From Acanthosoma haemorrhoidale (taxonomy: Eukaryota > Arthropoda > Insecta > Hemiptera > Acanthosomatidae), in assembly GCA_930367205.1 (NCBI GenBank), contig OV884013.1, positions 117,824,869-117,888,868 of the forward strand: 64,000 nucleotides of DNA, given 5' to 3'. The notes under the pieces are model-generated. The model was not told the DNA's origin. It was given only the letters and a program-made list of their open reading frames with translations, and made no database searches. Numbering within the stretch: the first letter of the stretch is position 1; every line of letters starts with the position of its first letter. Positions 26,426 to 39,925 of this stretch are shown one piece after another. Made by a program: the position numbers and the translations under genes.

Positions 26426-28781
26426 GGGATTCATATTAGAAGAACAGAAGGTAACAAGAGCTCACTATTTCACCCAATATTCCTATTATATCAAAAAAAT
26501 GCTACTTTTAGACTAGATTAGTATCAGGAGAACAGAAGGGAACAGGAGCTCACTTTTACACCGAATATTCCTATTATATCAAAAAAATGCTACTTTTAGA
26601 CTAGATTAGTATCAGGAGAACAGAAGGGAACAGGAGCTCGCTTTTACACCGAATATTCCTATTATATCGAAAAAATGCTACTTTTAGACTAGATTAGTAT
26701 CAGGAGAACAGAAGGGAACAGGAGCTCACTTTTACACCGAATATTCCTATGATATCGAAAAAATGCTACTTTTAGACTAGATTAGTATCAGGAGAACAGA
26801 AGGGAACAGGAGCTCACTTTTACACCGAATATTCCTATTATATCGAAAAAATGCTACTTTTAGACTAGATTAGTATCAGGAGAACAGAAGGGAACAGGAG
26901 CTCACTTTTACACCGAATATTCCTATTATATCGAAAAAATGCTACTTTTAGACTAGATTAGTATCAGGAGAACAGAAGGGAACAGGAGCTCACTTTTATG
27001 ACGAATATTCCTATTATATCGAAAAAATGCTACTTTTAGACTAGATTAGTATCAGGAGAGCAGAAGGGAACAGGAGCTCACTTTTACACCGAATATCCCT
27101 ATTATATCGAAAAAATGCTACTTTTAGACTAGATTAGTATCAGGAGAGCAGAAGGGAACAGGAGCTCACTTTTACACCAAATATCCCTATTATATCGAAA
27201 AAATGCTACTTTTAGACTAGATTAGTATCAGGAGAACAGAAGGGAACAGGAGCTCACTTTTACACCGAATATTCCTATTATATCGAAAAAATGCTACTTT
27301 TAGACTAGATTAGTATCAGGAGAACAGAAGGGAACAGGAGCTCACTTTTACACCGAATATTCCTATGATATCGAAAAAATGCTACTTTTAGACTAGATTA
27401 GTATCAGGAGAACAGAAGGGAAAAGGAGCTCACTTTTACACCGAATATTCCTATTATATCGAAAAAATGCTACTTTTAGACTAGATTAGTATCAGGAGAA
27501 CAGGAGCTCACTTTTACACCGAATATTCCTATTATATCGAAAAAATGCTACTTTTAGACAAGATTAGTATCAGGAGAACGGAAGGGAACAGGAGCTCACT
27601 TTTACACCGAATATTCCTATTATATCGAAAAAATGCTACTTTTAGACTAGATTAGTATCAGGAGAACAGAAGGGAACAGGAGCTCACTTTTACACCGAAT
27701 ATTCCTATTATATCGAAAAAATGCTACTTTTAGACTAGATTAGTATCAGGAGAACAGAAGGGAACAGGAGCTCTCTTTTACACCGAATATTCCTATTATA
27801 TCGAAAAAATGCTACTTTTAGACTAGATTAGTATCAGGAGAGCAGAAGGGAACAGGAGCTCACTTTTACACCGAATATTCCTATTATATCGAAAAAATGC
27901 TACTTTTAGACTAGATTAGTATCAGGAGAACAGAAGGGAACAGGAGCTCACTTTTACACCGAATATTCCTATGATATCGAAAAAATGCTACTTTTAGACT
28001 AGATTAGTATCAGGAGAACAGAAGGGAACAGGAGCTCACTTTTACACTGAATATTCCTATTATATCGAAAAAATGCTACTTTTAGACTAGATTAGTATCA
28101 GGAGAACAGGAGCTCACTTTTACACCGAATATTCCTATTATATCGAAAAAATGCTACTTTTAGACTAGATTAGTATCAGGAGAACAGAAGGGAACAGGAG
28201 CTCACTTTTACACCAAATATTCCTATTATATCGAAAAAATGCTACTTTTAGACTAGATTAGTATCAGGAGAACAGAAGGCAACAGGAGCTTACTTTTACA
28301 CCCAATATTCCTATTATATCGAAATAATGCTACTTTTAGACGTGATTCGTATCAGGAGAACAGAAGGGAACAGGAGCTCACTTTTACACCGAATATTCCT
28401 ATTATATCGAAAAAATGCTACTTTTAGACTAGATTAGTATCAGGAGAACAGAAGGTAACAGGCGCTCACTTTTACACCCAATATTCCTATTATATCGAAA
28501 AAATGCTACTTTTAGACTAGATTAGTATCAGGAGAACAGAAGGGAACAGGAGCTCACTTTTACACCGAATATTCCTATTATATCGAAAAAATGCTACTTT
28601 TAGACTAGATTAGTATCAGGAGAACAGAAGGGAACAGGAGCTCACTTTTACACCGAATATTCCTATTATATCGAAAAAATGCTACTTTTAGACTGCATTC
28701 GTATCAGGAGAACAGAAGGCAACAGGAGCTCACTATTTCTCCCAATATTCCTATTATATCGAAAAAATGCGACGTTTAGAC
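26426..28781 (+). repeat. 27-monomer higher-order repeat, distant copy (2,356 bp)
   Basis: The D monomers at 26426 and 28782 are 2,356 bp apart, and the TTTATGACGAAT monomer lies at 26999, 573 bp after D exactly as in the copies at 15848 and 18204. Two 78-bp monomers fall near 27498 and 28102. It forms the start of the second 8-kb unit. Confidence 0.88.
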
Positions 28782-31700
28782 GGGATTCATATTAGAAGAA
28801 CAGAAGGTAACAAGAGCTCACTATTTCACCCAATATTCCTATTATATCGAAAAAATGCTACTTTTAGACTAGATTAGTATCAGGAGAACAGAAGGGAACA
28901 GGAGCTCACTTTTACACCGAATATTCCTATTATATCGAAAAAATGCTACTTTTAGACTAGATTAGTATCAGGAGAACAGAAGGGAACAGGAGCTCGCTTT
29001 TACACCGAATATTCCTATTATATCGAAAAAATGCTACTTTTAGACTAGATTAGTATCAGGAGAACAGAAGGGAACAGGAGCTCACTTTTACACCGAATAT
29101 TCCTATTATATCGAAAAAATGCTACTTTTAGACTAGATTAGTATCAGGAGAACAGAAGGGAACAGGAGCTCACTTTTACACCGAATATTCCTATTATATC
29201 GAAAAAATGCTACTTTTAGACTAGATTAGTATCAGGAGAACAGAAGGGAACAGGAGCTCACTTTTATGACGAATATTCCTATTATATCGAAAAAATGCTA
29301 CTTTTAGACTAGATTAGTATCAGGAGAGCAGAAGGGAACAGGAGCTCACTTTTACACCGAATATCCCTATTATATCGAAAAAATGCTACTTTTAGACTAG
29401 ATTAGTATCAGGAGAACAGAAGGGAACAGGAGCTCACTTTTACACCGAATATTCCTATTATATCGAAAAAATGCTACTTTTAGACTAGATTAGTATCAGG
29501 AGAACAGAAGGGAACAGGAGCTCACTTTTACACCGAATATTCCTATTATATCGAAAAAATGCTACTTTTAGACTAGATTAGTATCAGGAGAACAGAAGGG
29601 AACAGGAGCTCACTTTTACACCGAATATTCCTATTATATCGAAAAAATGCTACTTTTAGACTAGATTAGTATCAGGAGAACAGAAGGGAACAGGAGCTCA
29701 CTTTTACACCGAATATTCCTATGATATCGAAAAAATGCTACTTTTAGACTAGATTAGTATCAGGAGAACAGAAGGGAACAGGAGCTCACTTTTACACCGA
29801 ATATTCCTATTATATCAAAAAATGCTACTTTTAGACTAGATTAGTATCAGGAGAACAGAAGGGAACAGGAGCTCGCTTTTACACCGAATATTCCTATTAT
29901 ATCGAAAAAATGCTACTTTTAGACTAGATTAGTATCAGGAGAACAGAAGGGAACAGGAGCTCACTTTTACACCAAATATTCCTATTATATCGAAAAAATG
30001 CTACTTTTAGACTAGATTAGTATCAGGAGAACAGAAGGCAACAGGAGCTTACTTTTACACCCAATATTCCTATTATATCGAAATAATGCTACTTTTAGAC
30101 TAGATTAGTATCAGGAGAACAGAAGGGAACAGGAGCTCACTTTTACACCGAATATTCCTATTATATCGAAAAAATGCTACTTTTAGACTAGATTAGTATC
30201 AGGAGAACAGAAGGGAACAGGAGCTCACTTTTACACCGAATATTCCTATTATATCGAAAAAATGCTACTTTTAGACTAGATTAGTATCAGGAGAACAGAA
30301 GGGAACAAGAGCTCACTTTTACACCGAATATTCCTATTATATCGAAAAAATGCTACTTTTAGACTAGATTAGTATCAGGAGAACAGAAGGGAACAGGAGC
30401 TCACTTTTACACCGAATATTCCTATTATATCGAAATAATGCTACTTTTAGACGTGATTCGTATCAGGAGAACAGAAGGGAACAGGAGCTCACTTTTACAC
30501 CGAATATTCCTATTATATCGAAAAAATGCTACTTTTAGACTAGATTAGTATCAGGAGAACAGAAGGGAACAGGAGCTCGCTTTTACACCGAATATTCCTA
30601 TTATATCGAAAAAATGCTACTTTTAGACTAGATTAGTATCAGGAGAACAGAAGGGAACAGGAGCTCACTTTTACACCGAATATTCCTATTATATCGAAAA
30701 AATGCTACTTTTAGACTAGATTAGTATCAGGAGAACAGAAGGGAACAGGAGCTCACTTTTACACCGAATATTCCTATTATATCGAAAAAATGCTACTTTT
30801 AGACTAGATTAGTATCAGGAGAACAGAAGGGAACAGGAGCTCTCTTTTACACCGAATATTCCTATTATATCGAAAAAATGCTACTTTTAGACTAGATTAG
30901 TATCAGGAGAGCAGAAGGGAACAGGAGCTCACTTTTACACCGAATATTCCTATTATATCGAAATAATGCTACTTTCAGACGTGATTAGTATCAGGAGAAC
31001 AGAAGGGAACAGGAGCTCGCTTTTACACCGAATATTCCTATTATATCGAAAAAATGCTACTTTTAGACTAGATTAGTATCAGGAGAACAGAAGGGAACAG
31101 GAGCTCACTTTTACACCGAATATTCCTATGATATCGAAAAAATGCTACTTTTAGACTAGATTAGTATCAGGAGAACAGAAGGGAACAGGAGCTCACTTTT
31201 ACACCGAATATTCCTATTATATCGAAAAAATGCTACTTTTAGACTAGATTAGTATCAGGAGAACAGGAGCTCACTTTTACACCGAATATTCCTATTATAT
31301 CGAAAAAATGCTACTTTTAGACTAGATTAGTATCAGGAGAACAGAAGGGAACAGTAGCTCACTTTTACACCGAATATTCCTATTATATCGAAAAAATGCT
31401 ACTTTTAGACTAGATTAGTATCAGGAGAACAGAAGGGAACAGGAGCTCACTTTTACACCGAATATTCCTATTATATCGAAAAAATGCTACTTTTAGACTA
31501 GATTAGTATCAGGAGAACAGGAGCTCACTTTTACACCGAATATTCCTATTATATCGAAAAAATGCTACTTTTAGACAAGATTAGTATCAGGAGAACAGAA
31601 GGGAACAGTAGCTCACTTTTACACCGAATATTCCTATTATATCGAAAAAATGCTACTTTTAGACGTGATTCGTATCAGGAGAACAGAAGGGAACAGGAGC

Positions 31701-33585
31701 TCACTTTTACGCCGAATATTCCTATTATATCGAAAAAATGCTACTTTTAGACTAGATTAGTATCAGGAGAACAGAAGGGAACAGGAGCTCACTTTTACAC
31801 CGAATATTCCTATTATATCGAAAAAATGCTACTTTTAGACTAGATTAGTATCAGGAGAACAGAAGGGAACAGGAGCTCACTTTTACACCGAATATTCCTA
31901 TTATATCGAAAAAATGCTACTTTTAGACTAGATTAGTATCAGGAGAACAGAAGGGAACAGGAGCTCACTTTTACACCGAATATTCCTATTATATCGAAAA
32001 AATGCTACTTTTAGACTAGATTAGTATCAGGAGAACAGAAGGGAACAGGAGCTCACTTTTACACTGAATATTCCTATTATATCGAAAAAATGCTACTTTT
32101 AGACTGCATTCGTATCAGGAGAACAGAAGGCAACAGGAGCTCACTATTTCTCCCAATATTCCTATTATATCGAAAAAATGCGACGTTTAGACGGGATTCA
32201 TATTAGAAGAACAGAAGGTAACAAGAGCTCACTATTTCACCCAATATTCCTATTATATCAAAAAAATGCTACTTTTAGACTAGATTAGTATCAGGAGAAC
32301 AGAAGGGAACAGGAGCTCACTTTTACACCGAATATTCCTATTATATCAAAAAAATGCTACTTTTAGACTAGATTAGTATCAGGAGAACAGAAGGGAACAG
32401 GAGCTCACTTTTACACCGAATATTCCTATTATATCGAAAAAATGCTACTTTTAGACTAGATTAGTACCAGGAGAACAGAAGGGAACAAGAGCTCACTTTT
32501 ACACCGAATATTCCTATTATATCGAAAAAATGCTACTTTTAGACTAGATTAGTATCAGGAGAACAGAAGGGAACAGGAGCTCGCTTTTACACCGAATATT
32601 CCTATTATATCGAAAAAATGCTACTTTTAGACTAGATTAGTATCAGGAGAACAGAAGGGAACAGGAGCTCACTTTTACACCGAATATTCCTATGATATCG
32701 AAAAAATGCTACTTTTAGACTAGATTAGTATCAGGAGAACAGAAGGGAACAGGAGCTCACTTTTACACCGAATATTCCTATTATATCGAAAAAATACTAC
32801 TTTTAGACTAGATTAGTATCAGGAGAACAGAAGGGAACAGGAGCTCACTTTTACACCGAATATTCCTATTATATCGAAAAAATGCTACTTTTAGACTAGA
32901 TTAGTATCAGGAGAACAGAAGGGAACAGGAGCTCACTTTTATGACGAATATTCCTATTATATCGAAAAAATGCTACTTTTAGACTAGATTAGTATCAGGA
33001 GAACAGAAGGGAACAGGAGCTCACTTTTACACCGAATATTCCTATTATATCGAAAAAATGCTACTTTTAGACTAGATTAGTATCAGGAGAACAGAAGGGA
33101 ACAGGAGCTCACTTTTACACTGAATATTCCTATTATATCGAAAAAATGCTACTTTTAGACTGCATTCGTATCAGGAGAACAGAAGGCAACAGGAGCTCAC
33201 TATTTCTCCCAATATTCCTATTATATCGAAAAAATGCGACGTTTAGACGGGATTCATATTAGAAGAACAGAAGGTAACAAGAGCTCACTATTTCACCCAA
33301 TATTCCTATTATATCAAAAAAATGCTACTTTTAGACTAGATTAGTATCAGGAGAACAGAAGGGAACAGGAGCTCACTTTTACACCGAATATTCCTATTAT
33401 ATCAAAAAAATGCTACTTTTAGACTAGATTAGTATCAGGAGAACAGAAGGGAACAGGAGCTCGCTTTTACACCGAATATTCCTATTATATCGAAAAAATG
33501 CTACTTTTAGACTAGATTAGTATCAGGAGAACAGAAGGGAACAGGAGCTCACTTTTACACCGAATATTCCTATGATATCGAAAAA

Positions 33586-33673
33586 ATGCTACTTTTAGAC
33601 TGCATTCGTATCAGGAGAACAGAAGGCAACAGGAGCTCACTATTTCTCCCAATATTCCTATTATATCGAAAAA
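33586..33673 (+). repeat. Orphan C monomer without D
   Basis: A full C monomer (CTGCATTCG, AAGGCAAC, CTATTTCTCCC) is followed directly by an ordinary class A monomer that starts ATGCTAC instead of ATGCGAC. It sits where the second 8-kb unit departs from the first, so the C-D dimer was probably split by a rearrangement at the monomer border. Confidence 0.82.
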
Positions 33674-35007
33674 ATGCTACTTTTAGACTAGATTAGTATC
33701 AGGAGAACAGAAGGGAACAGGAGCTCACTTTTACACCGAATATTCCTATTATATCGAAAAAATGCTACTTTTAGACTAGATTAGTATCAGGAGAGCAGAA
33801 GGGAACAGGAGCTCACTTTTACACCGAATATCCCTATTATATCGAAAAAATGCTACTTTTAGACTAGATTAGTATCAGGAGAACAGAAGGGAACAGGAGC
33901 TCACTTTTACACCGAATATTCCTATTATATCGAAAAAATGCTACTTTTAGACTAGATTAGTATCAGGAGAACAGAAGGGAACAGGAGCTCACTTTTACAC
34001 CGAATATTCCTATTATATCGAAAAAATGCTACTTTTAGACTAGATTAGTATCAGGAGAACAGAAGGGAACAGGAGCTCACTTTTACACCGAATATTCCTA
34101 TTATATCGAAAAAATGCTACTTTTAGACTAGATTAGTATCAGGAGAACAGAAGGGAACAGGAGCTCACTTTTACACCGAATATTCCTATGATATCGAAAA
34201 AATGCTACTTTTAGACTAGATTAGTATCAGGAGAACAGAAGCGAACAGGAGCTCACTTTTACACCGAATATTCCTATTATATCAAAAAATGCTACTTTTA
34301 GACTAGATTAGTATCAGGAGAACAGAAGGGAACAGGAGCTCGCTTTTACACCGAATATTCCTATTATATCGAAAAAATGCTACTTTTAGACTAGATTAGT
34401 ATCAGGAGAACAGAAGGGAACAGGAGCTCACTTTTACACCAAATATTCCTATTATATCGAAAAAATGCTACTTTTAGACTAGATTAGTATCAGGAGAACA
34501 GAAGGCAACAGGAGCTTACTTTTACACCCAATATTCCTATTATATCGAAATAATGCTACTTTTAGACGTGATTCGTATCAGGAGAACAGAAGGGAACAGG
34601 AGCTCACTTTTACACCGAATATTCCTATTATATCGAAAAAATGCTACTTTTAGACTAGATTAGTATCAGGAGAACAGAAGGTAACAGGCGCTCACTTTTA
34701 CACCCAATATTCCTATTATATCGAAAAAATGCTACTTTTAGACTAGATTAGTATCAGGAGAACAGAAGGGAACAGGAGCTCACTTTTACACCGAATATTC
34801 CTATTATATCGAAAAAATGCTACTTTTAGACTAGATTAGTATCAGGAGAACAGAAGGGAACAGGAGCTCACTTTTACACTGAATATTCCTATTATATCGA
34901 AAAAATGCTACTTTTAGACTGCATTCGTATCAGGAGAACAGAAGGCAACAGGAGCTCACTATTTCTCCCAATATTCCTATTATATCGAAAAAATGCGACG
35001 TTTAGAC

Positions 35008-38000
35008 GGGATTCATATTAGAAGAACAGAAGGTAACAAGAGCTCACTATTTCACCCAATATTCCTATTATATCAAAAAAATGCTACTTTTAGACTAGAT
35101 TAGTATCAGGAGAACAGAAGGGAACAGGAGCTCGCTTTTACACCGAATATTCCTATTATATCGAAAAAATGCTACTTTTAGACTAGATTAGTATCAGGAG
35201 AACAGAAGGGAACAGGAGCTCACTTTTACACCGAATATTCCTATGATATCGAAAAAATGCTACTTTTAGACTAGATTAGTATCAGGAGAACAGAAGGGAA
35301 CAGGAGCTCACTTTTACACCGAATATTCCTATTATATCGAAAAAATGCTACTTTTAGACTAGATTAGTATCAGGAGAACAGAAGGGAACAGGAGCTCACT
35401 TTTACACCGAATATTCCTATTATATCGAAAAAATGCTACTTTTAGATTAGATTAGTATCAGGAGAACAGAAGGGAACAGGAGCTCACTTTTATGACGAAT
35501 ATTCCTATTATATCGAAAAAATGCTACTTTTAGACTAGATTAGTATCAGGAGAGCAGAAGGGAACAGGAGCTCACTTTTACACCGAATATCCCTATTATA
35601 TCGAAAAAATGCTACTTTTAGACTAGATTAGTATCAGGAGAACAGAAGGGAACAGGAGCTCACTTTTACACCGAATATTCCTATTATATCGAAAAAATGC
35701 TACTTTTAGACTAGATTAGTATCAGGAGAACAGAAGGGAACAGGAGCTCACTTTCACACCGAATATTCCTATTATATCGAAAAAATGCTACTTTTAGACT
35801 AGATTAGTATCAGGAGAACAGAAGGGAACAGGAGCTCACTTTTACACCGAATATTCCTATTATATCGAAAAAATGCTACTTTTAGACTAGATTAGTATCA
35901 GGAGAACAGAAGGGAACAGGAGCTCACTTTTACACCGAATATTCCTATTATATCGAAAAAATGCTACTTTTAGACTAGATTAGTATCAGGAGAACAGAAG
36001 GGAACAGGAGCTCACTTTTACACCGAATATTCCTATTATATCGAAAAAATGCTACTTTTAGACTAGATTAGTATCAGGAGAACAGAAGGGAACAGGAGCT
36101 CACTTTTACACCGAATATTCCTATTATATCGAAATAATGCTACTTTTAGACGTGATTCGTATCAGGAGAACAGAAGGGAACAGGAGCTCACTTTTACACC
36201 GAATATTCCTATTATATCGAAAAAATGCTACTTTTAGACTAGATTAGTATCAGGAGAACAGAAGGGAACAGGAGCTCACTTTTACACCGAATATTCCTAT
36301 TATATCGAAAAAATGCTACTTTTAGACTAGATTAGTATCAGGAGAACAGAAGGGAACAGGAGCTCTCTTTTACACCGAATATTCCTATTATATCGAAAAA
36401 ATGCTACTTTTAGACTAGATTAGTATCAGGAGAGCAGAAGGGAACAGGAGCTCACTTTTACACCGAATATTCCTATTATATCGAAAAAATGCTACTTTTA
36501 GACTAGATTAGTATCAGGAGAACAGAAGGGAACAGGAGCTCACTTTTACACCGAATATTCCTATGATATCGAAAAAATGCTACTTTTAGACTAGATTAGT
36601 ATCAGGAGAACAGAAGGGAACAGGAGCTCACTTTTACACTGAATATTCCTATTATATCGAAAAAATGCTACTTTTAGACTAGATTAGTATCAGGAGAACA
36701 GGAGCTCACTTTTACACCGAATATTCCTATTATATCGAAAAAATGCTACTTTTAGACTAGATTAGTATCAGGAGAACAGAAGGGAACAGGAGCTCACTTT
36801 TACACCAAATATTCCTATTATATCGAAAAAATGCTACTTTTAGACTAGATTAGTATCAGGAGAACAGAAGGCAACAGGAGCTTACTTTTACACCCAATAT
36901 TCCTATTATATCGAAATAATGCTACTTTTAGACGTGATTCGTATCAGGAGAACAGAAGGGAACAGGAGCTCACTTTTACACCGAATATTCCTATTATATC
37001 GAAAAAATGCTACTTTTAGACTAGATTAGTATCAGGAGAACAGAAGGTAACAGGAGCTCACTTTTACACCCAATATTCCTATTATATCGAAAAAATGCTA
37101 CTTTTAGACTAGATTAGTATCAGGAGAACAGAAGGGAACAGGAGCTCACTTTTACACCGAATATTCCTATTATATCGAAAAAATGCTACTTTTAGACTAG
37201 ATTAGTATCAGGAGAACAGAAGGGAACAGGAGCTCACTTTTACACTGAATATTCCTATTATATCGAAAAAATGCTACTTTTAGACTGCATTCGTATCAGG
37301 AGAACAGAAGGCAACAGGAGCTCACTATTTCTCCCAATATTCCTATTATATCGAAAAAATGCGACGTTTAGACGGGATTCATATTAGAAGAACAGAAGGT
37401 AACAAGAGCTCACTATTTCACCCAATATTCCTATTATATCAAAAAAATGCTACTTTTAGACTAGATTAGTATCAGGAGAACAGAAGGGAACAGGAGCTCA
37501 CTTTTACACCGAATATTCCTATTATATCAAAAAAATGCTACTTTTAGACTAGATTAGTATCAGGAGAACAGAAGGGAACAGGAGCTCGCTTTTACACCGA
37601 ATATTCCTATTATATCGAAAAAATGCTACTTTTAGACTAGATTAGTATCAGGAGAACAGAAGGGAACAGGAGCTCACTTTTACACCGAATATTCCTATTA
37701 TATCGAAAAAATGCTACTTTTAGACTAGATTAGTATCAGGAGAACAGAAGGGAACAGGAGCTCACTTTTACACCGAATATTCCTATTATATCGAAAAAAT
37801 GCTACTTTTAGACTAGATTAGTATCAGGAGAACAGAAGGGAACAGGAGCTCACTTTTATGACGAATATTCCTATTATATCGAAAAAATGCTACTTTTAGA
37901 CTAGATTAGTATCAGGAGAGCAGAAGGGAACAGGAGCTCACTTTTACACCGAATATCCCTATTATATCGAAAAAATGCTACTTTTAGACTAGATTAGTAT

Positions 38001-38590
38001 CAGGAGAACAGAAGGGAACAGGAGCTCACTTTTACACCGAATATTCCTATTATATCGAAAAAATGCTACTTTTAGACTAGATTAGTATCAGGAGAACAGA
38101 AGGGAACAGGAGCTCACTTTTACACCGAATATTCCTATTATATCGAAAAAATGCTACTTTTAGACTAGATTAGTATCAGGAGAACAGAAGGGAACAGGAG
38201 CTCACTTTTACACCGAATATTCCTATTATATCGAAAAAATGCTACTTTTAGACTAGATTAGTATCAGGAGAACAGAAGGGAACAGGAGCTCACTTTTACA
38301 CCGAATATTCCTATGATATCGAAAAAATGCTACTTTTAGACTAGATTAGTATCAGGAGAACAGAAGGCAACAGGAGCTTACTTTTACACCCAATATTCCT
38401 ATTATATCGAAATAATGCTACTTTTAGACGTGATTCGTATCAGGAGAACAGAAGGGAACAGGAGCTCACTTTTACACCGAATATTCCTATTATATCGAAA
38501 AAATGCTACTTTTAGACTAGATTAGTATCAGGAGAACAGAAGGTAACAGGCGCTCACTTTTACACCCAATATTCCTATTATATCGAAAAA
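35008..38590 (+). repeat. Large higher-order unit, partial copy 3
   Basis: This segment resumes the order of the units at 18204 and 26426. The marker at 35493 is 485 bp after D rather than 573, so one monomer was lost, while 37859 is 485 bp after the D at 37374, as at 20560 and 28782. Only one 78-bp monomer lies inside, near 36690. The copy breaks off at the diverged block that starts at 38591. Confidence 0.72.
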
Positions 38591-39030
38591 ATGCTACTTT
38601 TAGACTAGATTAGTATCAGGAGAACAGAAAGGAACAGGAGCTCACTTTTACACCGAATATTTCTATTATATCGAAATAATGCTACTTTTAGACGGCATTC
38701 GTATCAGGAGAACAGAAGGCAACAGGAGCTCACTATTTTTCCCAATATTCCTATTTTATCGAAAAAATGCAACGTTTAGACGGGATTCATATTAAAAGAA
38801 CAGAAGGTAACAAGAGCTCACTATTTCACCCAATATTCCTATTATATCAAAAAAATGCTAGTTTTAGACGGGATTCGTATCAGGAAAACAGAGGGCTACA
38901 GGAGCTTACTTTTACACCGAATATTCCTATTATATCGAAAAAATGCTACTTTTAGACGGCATTCGTATCAGGAGAGCAAAAGGCAACAGGAGCTCACTTT
39001 TACACCGAATATTCCTATTATATCGAAATA
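38591..39030 (+). repeat. Diverged monomer block, possible older relic
   Basis: Five consecutive monomers (38591, 38679, 38767, 38855 and 38943) carry many private changes in an array where neighbours are nearly identical. Examples are CAGAAAGGAAC, ATATTTCTATT, CTATTTTTCCC, CTATTTTATCG, ATGCAACG, ATTAAAAGAAC, GCTAGTTTTAG, CAGGAAAACAGAGGGCTAC and GAGAGCAAAAGGC. Four of them have GACGGCATTCG or GACGGGATTC after the TTTTAGA box, uniting features of classes B, C and D. The third monomer is a D-type copy (GGG at 38782). The block may hold a less homogenised, older form from which A, C and D derive; import from another array is the alternative. The next monomer, at 39031, is ordinary class B. Confidence 0.7.
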
Positions 39031-39925
39031 ATGCTACTTTTAGACGTGATTCGTATCAGGAGAACAGAAGGGAACAGGAGCTCACTTTTACACCGAATAT
39101 TCCTATTATATCGAAAAAATGCTACTTTTAGACAAGATTAGTATCAGGAGAACAGAAGGGAACAGGAGCTCACTTTTACACCGAATATTCCTATTATATC
39201 GAAAAAATGCTACTTTTAGACTAGATTAGTATCAGGAGAACAGAAGGGAACAGGAGCTCACTTTTACACCGAATATTCCTATTATATCGAAAAAATGCTA
39301 CTTTTAGACTAGATTAGTATCAGGAGAACAGAAGGGAACAGGAGCTCTCTTTTACACCGAATATTCCTATTATATCGAAAAAATGCTACTTTTAGACTAG
39401 ATTAGTATCAGGAGAGCAGAAGGGAACAGGAGCTCACTTATACACCGAATATTCCTATTATATCGAAATAATGCTACTTTTAGACGTGATTAGTATCAGG
39501 AGAACAGAAGGGAACAGGAGCTCGCTTTTACACCGAATATTCCTATTATATCGAAAAAATGCTACTTTTAGACTAGATTAGTATCAGGAGAACAGAAGGG
39601 AACAGGAGCTCACTTTTACACCGAATATTCCTATGATATCGAAAAAATGCTACTTTTAGACTAGATTAGTATCAGGAGAACAGAAGGGAACAGGAGCTCA
39701 CTTTTACACCGAATATTCCTATTATATCGAAAAAATGCTACTTTTAGACTAGATTAGTATCAGGAGAACAGAAGGGAACAGGAGCTCACTTTTACACTGA
39801 ATATTCCTATTATATCGAAAAAATGCTACTTTTAGACTGCATTCGTATCAGGAGAACAGAAGGCAACAGGAGCTCACTATTTCTCCCAATATTCCTATTA
39901 TATCGAAAAAATGCGACGTTTAGAC

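Larger units (their letters stand above)
26426..35007 (+). repeat. Large higher-order unit, copy 2 (8,582 bp)
   Basis: This is the partner of 18204-26425. It has lost the C-D pair that copy 1 carries at 21968 through the five-monomer deletion near 30.1-30.4 kb. Near 33.6 kb it has a C monomer without a D, and the next C-D pair is at 35008. From there a third, partial copy follows: 35008 and 37374 are 2,366 bp apart, and the TTTATGACGAAT markers are at 35493 and 37859. Confidence 0.8.

Noticed and set aside
38767..39131. Two overlapping 62-residue open frames (38767-38955 and 38943-39131)
   Set aside because: They lie in the diverged block, where CGGG and CGGC replace the stop-containing CTAG. 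Both start at monomer borders and have the standard 189-nt length.
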